Positions 52,155 to 62,778 of a stretch of 64,000 bases of DNA are shown in pieces; within the stretch, counting starts at the first letter, position 1, and every line of letters begins with the position of its first letter. The DNA is from a cyanobacterium endosymbiont of Epithemia clementina EcSB (GTDB lineage Bacteria; Cyanobacteriota; Cyanobacteriia; Cyanobacteriales; Microcystaceae). The position numbers and the translations under genes are program-made. Below the pieces are notes generated by a model, which did not search any database, was not told the origin of the DNA, and worked only from the letters and a program-made list of their open reading frames with translations. The DNA is taken from NCBI RefSeq assembly GCF_029919255.1, contig NZ_CP123991.1, positions 2,395,833 to 2,459,832 of the forward strand, given 5' to 3'.

Positions 52155-53330
52155 ATGCGTGTAATCCTTATGACTGGTAAAGGAGGAGTTGGTAAAACCT
52201 CCGTTGCGGCCGCTACTGGACTGCGATGTGCAGAATTAGGCTATAAAACTCTAGTTTTAAGTACTGATCCCGCCCATTCCCTTGCCGATAGTTTTGATTT
52301 AGAATTGGGGCACGAGCCTCGTAAAATCTGTCCTAATCTTTGGGGAGCTGAATTGGATGCACTCATGGAGTTAGAAAGCAACTGGGGTGCAGTTAAACGC
52401 TACATCACCCAAGTGTTACAAGCAAGAGGACTTGATGGTGTTCAGGCTGAAGAATTAGCAATTTTACCTGGAATGGACGAAATTTTTGGGTTAGTGCGTA
52501 TGAAACGCCACTATGATGAAGGGGAGTATGAGGTTTTAATCATTGATTCAGCTCCTACAGGAACTGCTTTAAGGCTGTTAAGTATCCCTGAAGTAGGAGG
52601 ATGGTATATGAGACGATTTTACAAGCCTTTGCAAGGAATGTCTGTCGTCTTAAGACCGTTGGTAGAACCTTTATTTAAACCCATTGCAGGGTTTTCTTTA
52701 CCTGATAAAGAAGTAATGGACGCACCCTATGAATTTTATGAGCAAATTGAGGCATTAGAAAAGGTCTTAACTGATAATAGCCAAACTACAGTCCGTTTAG
52801 TTACTAACCCTGAAAAAATGGTGATTAAGGAATCATTACGTGCCCATGCTTATCTAAGTTTATATAATGTGTCTACAGATTTAGTGGTAGCTAACCGCAT
52901 TATTCCTGATACGGTGACGGATAGTTTTTTTCAAAGATGGAAAGAAAATCAACAGATTTACAGAGAAGAAATTCACAAGAATTTTTATCCTTTACCTGTA
53001 AAAGAAGTTCCTCTTTATTCTGAGGAAATGTGTGGGTTAGAAGCCTTAGAAAGGTTAAAACTAACCTTATATAAGGACGAAAATCCTACTCAGGTTTATT
53101 ACAAGGAAAATACCCTTAAGGTAGTTCAAAATGCTGAAAATTACAGTTTAGAGTTATATTTACCAGGAATACCTAAAGAACAAATTCAACTACATAAAAC
53201 AGGAGATGAGTTAAATATTCGCATTGGTAATCATCGCCGAAATTTAGTTTTACCTCAAGCTTTAGCTACTTTAAAACCTTCAGGAGCAAAAATAGAAAAC
53301 GATTACCTAAAAATTTGCTTCTCTCCCTAA
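52155..53330 (+). CDS. ArsA/GET3-family ATPase with C-terminal HSP20-like domain
   Basis: The 391-residue protein has the deviant Walker [18 protein letters not shown] (GKGGVGKT at 8-15), switch motif [14 protein letters not shown] and [14 protein letters not shown], as in the ArsA/GET3 family. The last 90 residues form a small HSP20-like beta domain ([20 protein letters not shown]), the ArsA_HSP20 layout widespread in cyanobacteria. There is a single ATPase half, so it would work as a GET3-like dimer. No arsenite pump gene lies nearby, which argues for a protein-targeting or chaperone-like role over arsenic export; that is inference. Confidence 0.9.
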   Translation: MRVILMTGKGGVGKTSVAAATGLRCAELGYKTLVLSTDPAHSLADSFDLELGHEPRKICPNLWGAELDALMELESNWGAVKRYITQVLQARGLDGVQAEELAILPGMDEIFGLVRMKRHYDEGEYEVLIIDSAPTGTALRLLSIPEVGGWYMRRFYKPLQGMSVVLRPLVEPLFKPIAGFSLPDKEVMDAPYEFYEQIEALEKVLTDNSQTTVRLVTNPEKMVIKESLRAHAYLSLYNVSTDLVVANRIIPDTVTDSFFQRWKENQQIYREEIHKNFYPLPVKEVPLYSEEMCGLEALERLKLTLYKDENPTQVYYKENTLKVVQNAENYSLELYLPGIPKEQIQLHKTGDELNIRIGNHRRNLVLPQALATLKPSGAKIENDYLKICFSP

Positions 53331-54382
53331 TATAAACCAAACCTAAAATAATCCGAATTTTAGCTATTTTTACTAAATTGACAGATAAAATTATGATCAA
53401 CTAAAGATTGAGTATAATCTCCTTCTTTAGTTTTTATTTTTCTGATAATCTTTAGGGTATACTAAACTTATGATATAGATTTAACTAGTAAAATACCAAG
53501 TCAAAAAACTTTGTAGTTGAGAATAAACGAAGTTGCTAAACCCATAAACTTTACTTTTAGTCAACTTCAATTTATGATTAATGTCTTCACTATTCTTTTA
53601 ATTATTTTGGGTAAAAATAAACGATAGATTCTTCAATCTAAACCTAATTATTGTTTTTTTAAAAAAAATTCTAAATTTATTTTACAATGGTGAGTTTTTT
53701 ACATAACTGGTTTAATTTAGTTTTTTGTTCTTTGTTTTAATTCTCTTTGTTTTTTTTAAAATGTTTACTAATATTTAGTATTGACAATTTCTCAACAGCT
53801 ATGATGTATTTAAACTAAAAGTAATATAAAAACTTTTTTACATCTATAAAATTGGTAATTTAACGAAAACCTACGTGCTATCCTTTATTTTTAACTAAAA
53901 TGGTTAATACGCAATATAAGCTAATCAAGACATTCTAAATTATGCAAGTTCTTGCTCCTATTTTCAATACTAATTGAACTTTTAAAAAAACTATTTTTAT
54001 CTCATATCTTGTACATAAATATATAAAAAGTTTAGTATTTCTATCAGTGTTAGAAACATTAAACACTAATTTATCCACTTCAATTAATATTGATTAATAA
54101 ATATTACCTTTATCAATATCGTGGCTAATAGCCTAACTATTCATTCAAATAAATCAGTCATAACTCTTTTTCTGACTGCCGTTATTGATAAGTTTGTTGG
54201 AACTTGGAAAATGAGATGTAAACAAATATATATCTCTATCAATAATACTACTAAACTTTCAAAAATTACTTCAATTTCTTGATTTAACTAAAATACTAAT
54301 TTGAATAACTAAAACGATAATAATTGTATGGCGAAACAACTTAATTTTTCTTTTTTCTTGTTAATTTAACTTTAAAGTAAAA
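53331..54382. other. 1.05-kb AT-rich convergent spacer
   Basis: Between the ArsA gene and the cta operon. Stops are dense in all frames and no gene fragment, RNA or long palindrome is recognised. Confidence 0.5.
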
Positions 54383-54424
54383 AATAAAAAAACTGGGTCA
54401 CCAAGAAATTCTCAGAACCCAGTT
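54383..54424 (-). terminator. terminator of the cta operon
   Basis: AACTGGGT (54391-54398) pairs with ACCCAGTT (54417-54424). On the minus strand a TTTTTTATTTTTT tract follows. It lies 31 bases after the ctaE stop. Confidence 0.85.
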
Positions 54425-54455
54425 ATTTAAAACAAATTTAAGATTATCCTAAACT

Positions 54456-55052
54456 TTACAAAAGATAAACCAATGTAAAAAGGATAATCCAAACTACATC
54501 CACAAAGTGCCAGTAAATTTCTGCTACTTCAACCCCAAAATGGGACTCACTAGAATAATGTCCTTCTTCATGTGAACGCGATAACACTGCTAGAATTAAC
54601 AACAGACCAAAGGTAACATGAAGTCCATGAAATCCAGTTAAAGCATAGAAACAACTGGCAAATAAATTAGTGGTTAATCCCATCTCTAGATGGAAGTATT
54701 CATACATCTGACCGATAAGGAAGACAATACCCATAACGGCCGTGGTTCTAAACCAGAACTTTAACCCAGAAACGTCATTTTTCTTGATAGCAGCTTGACC
54801 TTTATGCATCACAAAACTACTAGCAACCAGAATTATTGTATTAACCCCAGGCAATAATAATTCTAATTCCGGCGTTCCTTCAGGAGGCCAAACAGGAATG
54901 ATCGTGCGATAAATAATAAAGGCAGCAAATAGTCCCAAAAAAATAGAACTTTCTGCTATTAGAAAAAGGGCAATCCCAAAAAATCGATGGTCTGGATGAC
55001 CACTGTGAAGGTTAACAGTTCCTTGTGACTGTTCAATTGCTGATCCTTGCAT
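54456..55052 (-). CDS. ctaE: cytochrome c oxidase subunit III
   Basis: The 198-residue integral membrane subunit has five evident helices, with the conserved GLFAAFIIYR, FYALTGFHGLHVTFGLLL and YWHFVDVVWIILFTLVYL near the C terminus. It is the short five-helix form usual in cyanobacteria. Third gene of ctaC-ctaD-ctaE, 112 bases after ctaD. Confidence 0.96.
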   Translation of the reverse strand: MQGSAIEQSQGTVNLHSGHPDHRFFGIALFLIAESSIFLGLFAAFIIYRTIIPVWPPEGTPELELLLPGVNTIILVASSFVMHKGQAAIKKNDVSGLKFWFRTTAVMGIVFLIGQMYEYFHLEMGLTTNLFASCFYALTGFHGLHVTFGLLLILAVLSRSHEEGHYSSESHFGVEVAEIYWHFVDVVWIILFTLVYLL

Positions 55053-55164
55053 AACTATTGTTTGATGGAATAATAGTGACAGAGTAAATCTAAGACAAAA
55101 AGAATGAAAAGAATAGCGATCACGTATTGTAAAGATTAACCGTGATCGCTTTTGTTCATGAGCA

Positions 55165-56832
55165 TTATCTCGATTGAGAACCGACTTCTGCTAACATGTT
55201 GTCGACAGTTTCTTCCCCATTGATAACTTCTGAATCTGTACCGTAATCGTAGGGACCTGCCCATAATATTGGTTCTTCTTCAAAGTTTTCAATGATGGGA
55301 GGAGAGGCCGTTTGCCATTCTAGAGTGTAGGCACGCCAGGGGTTACGAGCGGCTTTTTCGCCTTTATTCAGACTCCAAAGGATATTGATAACAAAAGGAA
55401 GACTAGAAACAGCTAGAATGTAAGCCCCAATGGTGCAAATTAAATTGATGGGTTCGAACTGCACATCATAAAGGGCAACACGACGATTCATTCCCATTAA
55501 CCCCAATTTGTGCATAGGTAAAAAGGTAATATTCAACCCAATGAACAAGAGAATAAAGTGCAATTTACCCAGAGGTTCATTAATCATCCGCCCCGTCATT
55601 TTAGGGAACCAATGATAAAATCCAGCAAACAGTCCCATGGCTGCCCCACCGAAGAGGACGTAATGGAAATGTCCTACTACAAAATAAGTATCATGGACAT
55701 GGATATCAAAGGGAACAGAAGATAACATAACTCCTGTTAAGCCACCCATGACGAAGGTTGCAATGAACCCAACTCCAAACAACATGGCGGTATTGAGATT
55801 GAGCTTTCCATCCCAAAGGGTTGCACACCAACTAAAGATTTTAATCCCTGTGGGAACAGCAATCAGCATAGTAGCTGCCATAAAGAAGATCCGTAACCAT
55901 CCTGGTGTTCCACTGGTGAACATATGGTGCGCCCAAACAATTAACCCTAAGAAGCTGATGGCTAAACTCGAGTAAGCGATCGCTCGATAGCCAAAAATCG
56001 GTTTGCGGGAGTGGACGGGTAATACTTCAGAAATAACTCCAAAGAAAGGTAATATCATGATATACACCGCCGGATGGGAGTAGAACCAGAACATATGCTG
56101 GTAAACGATTGGATCTCCTCCTCCTGTGGGGTTAAAGAAGGAAGTTCCGGCAATAAGATCAAAAGAGAGAAGTACTAATGCCGCAGCCAAAACAGGGGTA
56201 GAAAGTAGAATTAGGGCTGATGTCGCTAACATCGACCAGCAAAACAGAGGCATGCTGTGGAGATCCATATCCGGAATCCGCATTTTGAAGATGGTGGTAA
56301 CAAAATTAATTGCCCCCAAAATCGAGGAGGTTCCCACCAATAAAACGCTCAAAATCCAAATTTCTTCCCCCCAAACCCCGCTAACTAAACTCAAGGGAGG
56401 ATAGGAAGTCCAACCAGACTGAGGGGCCCCATTAGGAACAAAAAAGCTGGCTAGCAAGAGGATACCCCCTGGAGGAGTTAACCAAAACGCCACCGCATTG
56501 AGGGTGGGAAAAGCCATGTCTTCAGCCCCGATCATGAGGGGAATTAGATAATTAGCAAAAGCAGCCCCAGCCGGAACAATCCACAAGAAGATCATAATCG
56601 TTCCGTGGATGGTCATAATTTGGTTATATAAGGCCGGGGTGACGAAATCTGGGTCGGCGGTGGCTAATTCTGTACGAATGACTTCCGCAAAAGCCCCACC
56701 GATGAAGTAGAAAGCAAAAGAAGTAACGAGGTATTGGATCCCAATCACCTTATGGTCGGTGCTAAAGGTAAAATAATCCGTCCACTTCCTTTCTTTATGT
56801 GCCGTATGGTTTGACGCGACTACTGTTGTCAT
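55165..56832 (-). CDS. ctaD: cytochrome c oxidase subunit I
   Basis: The 555-residue catalytic subunit of the aa3-type terminal oxidase has all heme-copper ligands visible: the low-spin heme histidine in MTIHGTIMIFLW, CuB ligands in FYSHPAVYIMILP (with the cross-linked tyrosine) and VWAHHMF, and HDTYFVVGHFHYVLFGG with the heme a3 and second low-spin ligands. It reduces O2 to water and pumps protons. Middle gene of the cta operon. Complete conservation shows that oxygen respiration is retained, and consumption of O2 could also protect any nitrogenase, which is inference. Confidence 0.98.
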   Translation of the reverse strand: MTTVVASNHTAHKERKWTDYFTFSTDHKVIGIQYLVTSFAFYFIGGAFAEVIRTELATADPDFVTPALYNQIMTIHGTIMIFLWIVPAGAAFANYLIPLMIGAEDMAFPTLNAVAFWLTPPGGILLLASFFVPNGAPQSGWTSYPPLSLVSGVWGEEIWILSVLLVGTSSILGAINFVTTIFKMRIPDMDLHSMPLFCWSMLATSALILLSTPVLAAALVLLSFDLIAGTSFFNPTGGGDPIVYQHMFWFYSHPAVYIMILPFFGVISEVLPVHSRKPIFGYRAIAYSSLAISFLGLIVWAHHMFTSGTPGWLRIFFMAATMLIAVPTGIKIFSWCATLWDGKLNLNTAMLFGVGFIATFVMGGLTGVMLSSVPFDIHVHDTYFVVGHFHYVLFGGAAMGLFAGFYHWFPKMTGRMINEPLGKLHFILLFIGLNITFLPMHKLGLMGMNRRVALYDVQFEPINLICTIGAYILAVSSLPFVINILWSLNKGEKAARNPWRAYTLEWQTASPPIIENFEEEPILWAGPYDYGTDSEVINGEETVDNMLAEVGSQSR

Positions 56833-56976
56833 AGGAAATTGAATGATACTTTACAATGACTTAGAAATGGAATAGCCCAAGTTAAGGATGATGAGTTATA
56901 AGGTATATGGCAATATGCATTAAGGCCAAAAAGTTGTTGTACTCAAGGTTGTCTCTTTGGTCTTCTGCCTAATCCT

Positions 56977-57912
56977 TTAGGGATGGGGTACTTGAGCTAA
57001 GGTTTCTTTGTGGATGCCCATTTCATGGGCATAGGGGCGAAGAAACTCTCCCCCAGAGAGACTTTTGGGATTAACTGCTACTGTTTCATCCAAGCTCGCT
57101 TTTTGAATAGGTTTATTAGTTTCTTCCCATTGAGCATAAGTTTCTTCATCTTCAACGTGGAGAACAGCTCTCATCCCACCATGGTAAGCTCCACATAATT
57201 CAGCACAGACAATGGGATAGTCTCCTTCACGATTCGCGGTAAATGCTAACATCGCATCTCGTCCAGGAATCGCATCTTGTTTAAGACGTAATTGAGGAAC
57301 CCAAAAAGAGTGGAGAACATCAGTTGCAGCAATAGTTAATTGGACGGGGCGATTTTTCGGGACATGAAGTTCTCCTGAAGTGATTCCCGTCTCAGGATAG
57401 GTAAAAACCCAAGCATATTGCATTCCTTGAACTTTCACCATGAGGGGAGCAATTTCTCCGCTTTCATTGGCAGAGATTCCAATTCCTAAAGCAACTTGCT
57501 TGTGATTACCATCCATCGCAATTTGCTGAGGTGGGGTGTCACGAGAAATTACGGGGTCAAGTCCCCCCATATTGCTATAGACCTCAAAACTATAGAGAGC
57601 AAGGATAAAAACGATAACGGTAGGAATGGCTGTCCAAAAAATTTCTAAAGGGACATTGCCTTCGATAGGTGGCCCGTCAGTTTGATCGTTGGGACGACGG
57701 CGAAATTTAATCAGACAAAACACAAGGGTCCCTTCCACTAGTAAAAAGAGGCCGATGGCAATGCTAATCATAAAATTGAAAATGCCGTCTACTTGTGTGG
57801 CATCGTAAGAAGCAGCCACTGGCATAAGTCCGTGATGTTGACCATACCAGAGGCTAATTAGAGTGATTACGACACCAACAATCAGAGTGATGATGCTACT
57901 GGGAATCTTCAC
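56977..57912 (-). CDS. ctaC: cytochrome c oxidase subunit II
   Basis: The 311-residue subunit has two N-terminal membrane helices (about 5-24 and 48-70) and a periplasmic/lumenal cupredoxin domain. The CuA site is intact: DVLHSFWVPQL supplies the first histidine and CAELCGAYHGGM the two cysteines, glutamate, histidine and methionine. It accepts electrons from cytochrome c or plastocyanin. First gene of ctaC-D-E with a 144-base gap to ctaD. Confidence 0.97.
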   Translation of the reverse strand: MKIPSSIITLIVGVVITLISLWYGQHHGLMPVAASYDATQVDGIFNFMISIAIGLFLLVEGTLVFCLIKFRRRPNDQTDGPPIEGNVPLEIFWTAIPTVIVFILALYSFEVYSNMGGLDPVISRDTPPQQIAMDGNHKQVALGIGISANESGEIAPLMVKVQGMQYAWVFTYPETGITSGELHVPKNRPVQLTIAATDVLHSFWVPQLRLKQDAIPGRDAMLAFTANREGDYPIVCAELCGAYHGGMRAVLHVEDEETYAQWEETNKPIQKASLDETVAVNPKSLSGGEFLRPYAHEMGIHKETLAQVPHP

Positions 57913-58687
57913 GGTAGTTGATAAGGATATACAATTCGCTACTTAATCAACGGTAAAACATCCTTTCCCAAATAGTGGGTATCTTTATGAGATCTTCAAC
58001 GAATCTTTTGTTTTTCTTTAGATTTTAAATAGGCTGAGAGGTTTAGTGAGTTATAAATTTTAGTTTAACTACAGATTAAATGATGTCATCAAACCTCCTA
58101 TGTGAAAAGTTAAATTAAAAAATAAAATTTATTTTTTAATTTAACTTTAAAAAAGCGACAAATACTCTACCTATAGACGACATAAGTATATTGTACATCT
58201 AATATGAATCATATTAATACAACATTTTTACTTGATCTATACTTATAGAGTTAAATGCTTAACTCAGTTAAATCAATGAAATATTAAAATGGATATCCAT
58301 TATTACCAATAATCAAGTTTTAAGTGAGATAGAAATAGTTTGTTTTTGAAAAAATAGACTTAATAGTAACTTTTACTTATTAAAGTTAGAAAGCCATGGT
58401 GTAATTTAGTGTCGTGTTCTGAAAACCTATTGTCTATTTTAATCAGAAACAATTAGAAGATATTAATAATACATTTAAGTTGATTAAAAAGAAAACCTAT
58501 AAATTCATAAAAAAATATTAATCTTCAACTTAAAATTTAAATATTTTAAGTTTTATTAGTTAATTATTGTCAGTTAATTGAACGTTATCAGCCTAGTGAA
58601 AGCAATTTTATTGATATTTAAAAGTGGTTTTACCATTGTAAGTGTAGCTTTGAAATGAGCTTATATATCTCCCCAGTTAACAACTTA
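57913..58687. other. 770-base spacer upstream of ctaC
   Basis: It holds the cta promoter region and the palindrome at 58106-58148. No ctaA/ctaB-type gene or recognisable fragment is present. Confidence 0.45.
58106..58148. repeat. long perfect inverted repeat (21-bp arms)
   Basis: Arms 58106-58126 and 58128-58148 are perfect complements around one A. Purely A/T-rich core with AAAGTTAAATT ends. It lies upstream of the divergent cta promoter region. Confidence 0.6.
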
Positions 58688-58878
58688 AACTAATCAGTTT
58701 TGGAGGAAAAATAGGAGAATTTGATGTAATGACGATGATAGTAGCAGATCTTTATGAAGATGAAGTTGAGCAAGCTATCAAAGTTCTAACAAGTTTTCTT
58801 AACCCTTTGATAATAATGGTTATCGTCGAAATGATCTCGATAATTCCAATCTTTAAAATATTCAACGCACCTGCTTAA
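58688..58878 (+). pseudogene. pilC: type IV pilus inner-membrane protein PilC, 3' remnant
   Basis: The plus strand reads LISFGGKIGEFDVMTMIVAD and then LYEDEVEQAIKVLTSFLNPL, ending FKIFNAPA and a TAA at 58876-58878. This is the C terminus of PilC/GspF (VSVGEETGELD-ML-KVADFYEDEVEQAVKALTSLLEPLMI...MFKIF). The rest of the roughly 400-codon gene upstream is unrecognisable, and no pilB or pilT is adjacent. Only the last 63 codons survive. Confidence 0.75.
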
Positions 58879-59365
58879 GAAGTACTATTAATTAATTAAT
58901 TGATAAAATTACTGGTTTTATCTCTCATCTCTTATCTGTTCTGCTATGACTGTTAAATCATCAAATTACAAAACTCTATTGATATGAGTATAGCGGTGCT
59001 TGAATACTATCGCCCTACTTAAACAGCATGGTCCCCATTTAAATATATTTTTTGAATTACGTCATTCTGTAAACAATTTAATGACTATTTCTTTACCCCT
59101 TGTTAAGGTTTGTAACTTTCGATATCTCAAGAAAAGTTAATTAAGTTCTCCTACTGTTGAAGAAGTCATAACTATATGTAATCCACAATGGAAAACTAAG
59201 CTAGAGTCAGAAACCTTAGTTTTTATATATAGTCTCCATATTTATACAATTTATTGAGTTGTTAGCTTAATAGTTAAATGACACTCAATAACAATTATGA
59301 ATAGGTTAATATCTTCGTGTTAGTCACATATATTTAGCAATATAACTGATAATATCAACAGTAGC
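58879..59365. other. 490-base degraded spacer
   Basis: No intact gene. Short protein-like codon stretches around 59000-59220 do not match a family that I can name. Confidence 0.4.
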
Positions 59366-59403
59366 TTTTTTCTATTACGTAATAGTTTACGTAATAGAAA
59401 AAA
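59366..59403 (-). terminator. terminator of ftsI
   Basis: Perfect 17-bp arms (59366-59382 and 59387-59403), a 4-base loop, and T-run on the 3' arm when read on the minus strand. It begins 67 bases after the ftsI stop. Confidence 0.75.
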
Positions 59404-59470
59404 AGAAAAAATTCTCAAATATTTTTAGTATAACCATTTACTTTTTCTTGATAAAATATGGATATAATGC

Positions 59471-61303
59471 TTAATTATACTGAGAGGGAGGAATTCCTTT
59501 CAGAGAAATTAACGCCTCAATTACCCTTTTCGCAATAGGCGCGGCTACCGTTGAGCCATAAGTATTTGCTCCTTGGGGTTCATCTACCACTGTCATAACA
59601 ACATAGCGAGGATTATCTACTGGTAAAATCGCTACAAAACTTGTTATCTTCGCATTAGATAAATACCCTCCCCTAGGACCCGCTTTTTGAGAAGTCCCTG
59701 TTTTACCTCCAATTCGATACCCTGAAATTTGAGATGCTTTCCCTGACCCATCAGTAACCACAGTTTCCATCATCTCTGCTACTTGCCGACTTACATCAGG
59801 TGAAATAATCTGTGTAACTTTATGCTTGGGTTTCCAGTGCAGATGACCATCAACATCAACTAATCCGCGAACTAGATGGGGAGTCACTAACTTTCCCCCA
59901 TTGGCCAATGCCCCATGTAATTGAACTAACTTGATAGGAGTTAAGGATAGACCTTGGCCAAAAGAGGCTGTAGCTACTTCGATTCCTCTTTTAGTAAAGA
60001 TTTCCTCACTTTTGAGATAACCACTCACTTCTCCTGGTAAATCAATGCCTGTTTTTTTATTAATTTGCAATTGCTGTAATCGTTGATAGTAATCTTTACG
60101 ATTTAATTGCCGCATCATATGAACCATAGCTACATTACTGGAGGTTTGCAGAATTTCAGCAATGTTAATCGCTCCATGTCCTGTTCTAGTAGCATTGTAG
60201 ATATTCCAACCATCCACCTGAACCGCTCCAGAATCGTAAATCACAGTATTTGGCTGAATCACTCCTGCTGTAAGGGCTAAAGCAACATTAATTGGTTTGA
60301 AAGTCGAGCCTGGTTCATAAAGATCAGTGACCGTCCAATTTTTGAATAGTTCTATTCTGGATTTATAGTACTTATTAGGATCAAAAGTTGGCTCACATAC
60401 CAAAGATATCAACGAGCCATCAGTGCTGTCCATAATAATTACCGCTCCCCGTTTAGCATCAAATTTGTTCAATTGCTGTTGAAGAGCAACCCGTACCGCC
60501 CTCTGTATCCGCATATCTAAGGTTAACTGCACCCGCAGATCATTGGATTTGAGCAAATCTTGGGGTAAAAAAGCAGGAACAATCTCCCCTAAAGCAGTAC
60601 GACGCACATATAAACTTAGTAAATCCCGTTCTAGTAGCTTTTCCTGACTGCGTTCAATTCCTGCTTGGCCATGGCGATCACTATCGACATAGCCGATCAC
60701 CTCAGACACCATCTTTTCTTGAGGATAAAAGCGAGTATAAGACTCGTTCAATTCCACCCCATCCAGACGCAATTTTTCAATCCTAGCCGCCTGGCCTTCT
60801 GTTAAGCCACGAGCAATGGGGATGCCCGTATCACGCTGTTTAAACCGCTCAATTAGTTGTTGTGGGGTTTTATCTTCCAAGATAGGACTAAGTTGAGCAG
60901 CCACTTCTTCTTTAGTTATTTTAAATTGAATAGGATGGACATAAAGAATATGGACAAGGCGATCAGTCGCCAAAACATTACCCTGACTGTCAATAATAGA
61001 TCGTCGCGGAATATAAGGTCTTAAATTAACCGTTTGTTGTGATCGCGCTTTTTTTTGTAATTCTGGTGCTTGAACAATCTGTAATTGATATAGTTTAACC
61101 CCTAGGCCAATCATTGCTCCTATTAAGACTCCCCACACTAATAAGAGTCTTAACTGGGGTAGAGCCGTCCTTTTTTTAGAACCAGAAGCTGGCGGAGAGC
61201 GTCGGAGTCTATAGTTAGACGAGTCTGATTTTCGAGGGAAACGACTTTTCCTGTTTGGATACTTAGATCTAGATGAAAACCGCTTGAATTTAGATCTACT
61301 CAT
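59471..61303 (-). CDS. ftsI: peptidoglycan transpeptidase PBP2/FtsI (class B)
   Basis: The 610-residue class B penicillin-binding protein cross-links septal peptidoglycan. It has a basic cytoplasmic tail (1-48), one membrane anchor (about 51-70), a dimerisation domain and a transpeptidase domain with all three motifs in order: SxxK in PGSTFKP, SxN in QTSSNVAM and KTG in GGKTGTSQ. It follows a small FtsL-like gene (297-base gap), a conserved cyanobacterial arrangement. The long Arg/Ser/Lys-rich tail is unusual for the family but seen in cyanobacterial homologues. Retention means wall synthesis and septation are still autonomous. Confidence 0.95.
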   Translation of the reverse strand: MSRSKFKRFSSRSKYPNRKSRFPRKSDSSNYRLRRSPPASGSKKRTALPQLRLLLVWGVLIGAMIGLGVKLYQLQIVQAPELQKKARSQQTVNLRPYIPRRSIIDSQGNVLATDRLVHILYVHPIQFKITKEEVAAQLSPILEDKTPQQLIERFKQRDTGIPIARGLTEGQAARIEKLRLDGVELNESYTRFYPQEKMVSEVIGYVDSDRHGQAGIERSQEKLLERDLLSLYVRRTALGEIVPAFLPQDLLKSNDLRVQLTLDMRIQRAVRVALQQQLNKFDAKRGAVIIMDSTDGSLISLVCEPTFDPNKYYKSRIELFKNWTVTDLYEPGSTFKPINVALALTAGVIQPNTVIYDSGAVQVDGWNIYNATRTGHGAINIAEILQTSSNVAMVHMMRQLNRKDYYQRLQQLQINKKTGIDLPGEVSGYLKSEEIFTKRGIEVATASFGQGLSLTPIKLVQLHGALANGGKLVTPHLVRGLVDVDGHLHWKPKHKVTQIISPDVSRQVAEMMETVVTDGSGKASQISGYRIGGKTGTSQKAGPRGGYLSNAKITSFVAILPVDNPRYVVMTVVDEPQGANTYGSTVAAPIAKRVIEALISLKGIPPSQYN

Positions 61304-61600
61304 TGAGTTGTGGGAAGTTTGGTATTAGGAAATGAGCAATTTTTATATTCTCCGTACTTTAAGCTATTACAATAAAAATCTCCCAACTTCACGGATAGGG
61401 TTTGGGTATTTCTATATATCATTGACTCCCTAAAAACCTAGTCAGTCTGGTTGGATAGTCTACCACAAACAATCATGTTTGACTATATTTACTATATTTA
61501 CAGTGAATAGTGAATATTGATGATACTCATGACAGTTCAGTAATTATTTATAACACTTAACTCAACCTATTGAAGTATCAAAACAGCTACGTTAATTAAG

Positions 61601-62092
61601 TTAATAAGCTATAGGAGCTTCAGCCACCCAAGGGGTTCCCTGATTGGAAATTGTAGCATCAGTAACAGATAAGGGGACAACCTTAACATCCGGGAGAAAA
61701 ATTAGATCTTTTGGATGGAGTTGAGTTAAGCCAACTTCTGGTTTTTCGGCTTGTTGAGCTAATTGGTGTTTTAAGACCTCATTAGCCCCAACTAAATAGC
61801 GTTCCTCCTGTTGTAGCTTAGTTAATTTTCTAAACTCTTGACTCCAGAGGCTCGGCACCCGAACTGTCCATCCATAAACACCTAAAGTTAAAGTTACTAG
61901 AAAAAAAGCAAAGGTAGCAGAGACTTTATTGATAAATAACAGAAATTGTAAATAATAATATACCTTATCCTGATTACTCGACATTTTGGCAATTTTTCTG
62001 GAATTAACCAATGAATAAGTCGGTGAAGCTCTCCGTGATTTCTTCAAACGTGAGGATTTAGGAATGGGTCGATAATCACGTGCAGCAATCAT
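61601..62092 (-). CDS. FtsL-like small membrane division protein
   Basis: The 163-residue bitopic protein has a basic N-terminal tail, one membrane helix (about 57-77), and then a helical stretch (LWSQEFRKLTKLQQEERYL) with a coiled-coil-like pattern, the architecture of FtsL/DivIC. The last 50 residues are proline-rich and variable. Its position just upstream of ftsI on the same strand supports a role in the divisome. Sequence similarity alone is too weak for a firm name. Confidence 0.65.
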   Translation of the reverse strand: MIAARDYRPIPKSSRLKKSRRASPTYSLVNSRKIAKMSSNQDKVYYYLQFLLFINKVSATFAFFLVTLTLGVYGWTVRVPSLWSQEFRKLTKLQQEERYLVGANEVLKHQLAQQAEKPEVGLTQLHPKDLIFLPDVKVVPLSVTDATISNQGTPWVAEAPIAY

Positions 62093-62298
62093 AATCTAGT
62101 TGACATTTAAATTGGATAAAAGTGACTTAAGAGAATTTCGATAAATCGATATCGGTGATTAATCCTTATGGAGTCTCGTATGAGAGACGAGGATAACCTT
62201 CTTTATGTTGCATAATGACCCAACTGTTCTGAAATAGAAGACTATATCATATATAGAGTCTATACTAATCCGTTTAATGATTATCTCTGTGATTTTTT

Positions 62299-62778
62299 AT
62301 GGTCTATTTTTCGAGAAAATGTTGGTTTGGCTTTGTGATGCTTACAACTATCTTCCTTAACTTCAGATTTTATATTCTACCTGTTCAAGGACAGCCGCAA
62401 TTATACAATCCTATTCCGTTAGCTTCCAATAATAAAGTTATGGACACCCTTTCTACTCAAGATATTCCCACTGGAGAAGGAGGATTTGCGCGCGATTATT
62501 TGGTGGAACTTGAACATGGAGATCAGGTAGCAATTGACTTGATGTCTGAGGAATTTGATAGCGTTGTTCTACTATTAGCAGCTGATGGGTCCACCATTGC
62601 GGAAAATGATGACGGACCGGATGGTTCTACTAATTCCCTGTTGTTTGCTCGGATTACTGAAAGTGGAAAGTATATCATCCGAATTCGTGCCTTTGGAGAG
62701 ACAGGAGGAGGGAAATTTACCCTTAAATTAGATCGCCTACGTCCGGTCAAAAACTTACGTAACAAACCAGCGAGTTAG
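62299..62778 (+). CDS. secreted PPC-domain protein
   Basis: The 159-residue protein has a signal peptide (about residues 1-31, ending near PVQGQ). A pre-peptidase C-terminal (PPC) beta-sandwich domain follows (about 55-148: YLVELEHGDQVAIDLMSEEF, LLAADGSTIAENDDG, then GKYIIRIRAF). PPC domains often target or accompany secreted proteases, but here the domain stands alone, as in many cyanobacterial proteins. Its last eight codons overlap the end of cobS on the opposite strand by 24 bases. Function unknown. Confidence 0.72.
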   Translation: MVYFSRKCWFGFVMLTTIFLNFRFYILPVQGQPQLYNPIPLASNNKVMDTLSTQDIPTGEGGFARDYLVELEHGDQVAIDLMSEEFDSVVLLLAADGSTIAENDDGPDGSTNSLLFARITESGKYIIRIRAFGETGGGKFTLKLDRLRPVKNLRNKPAS

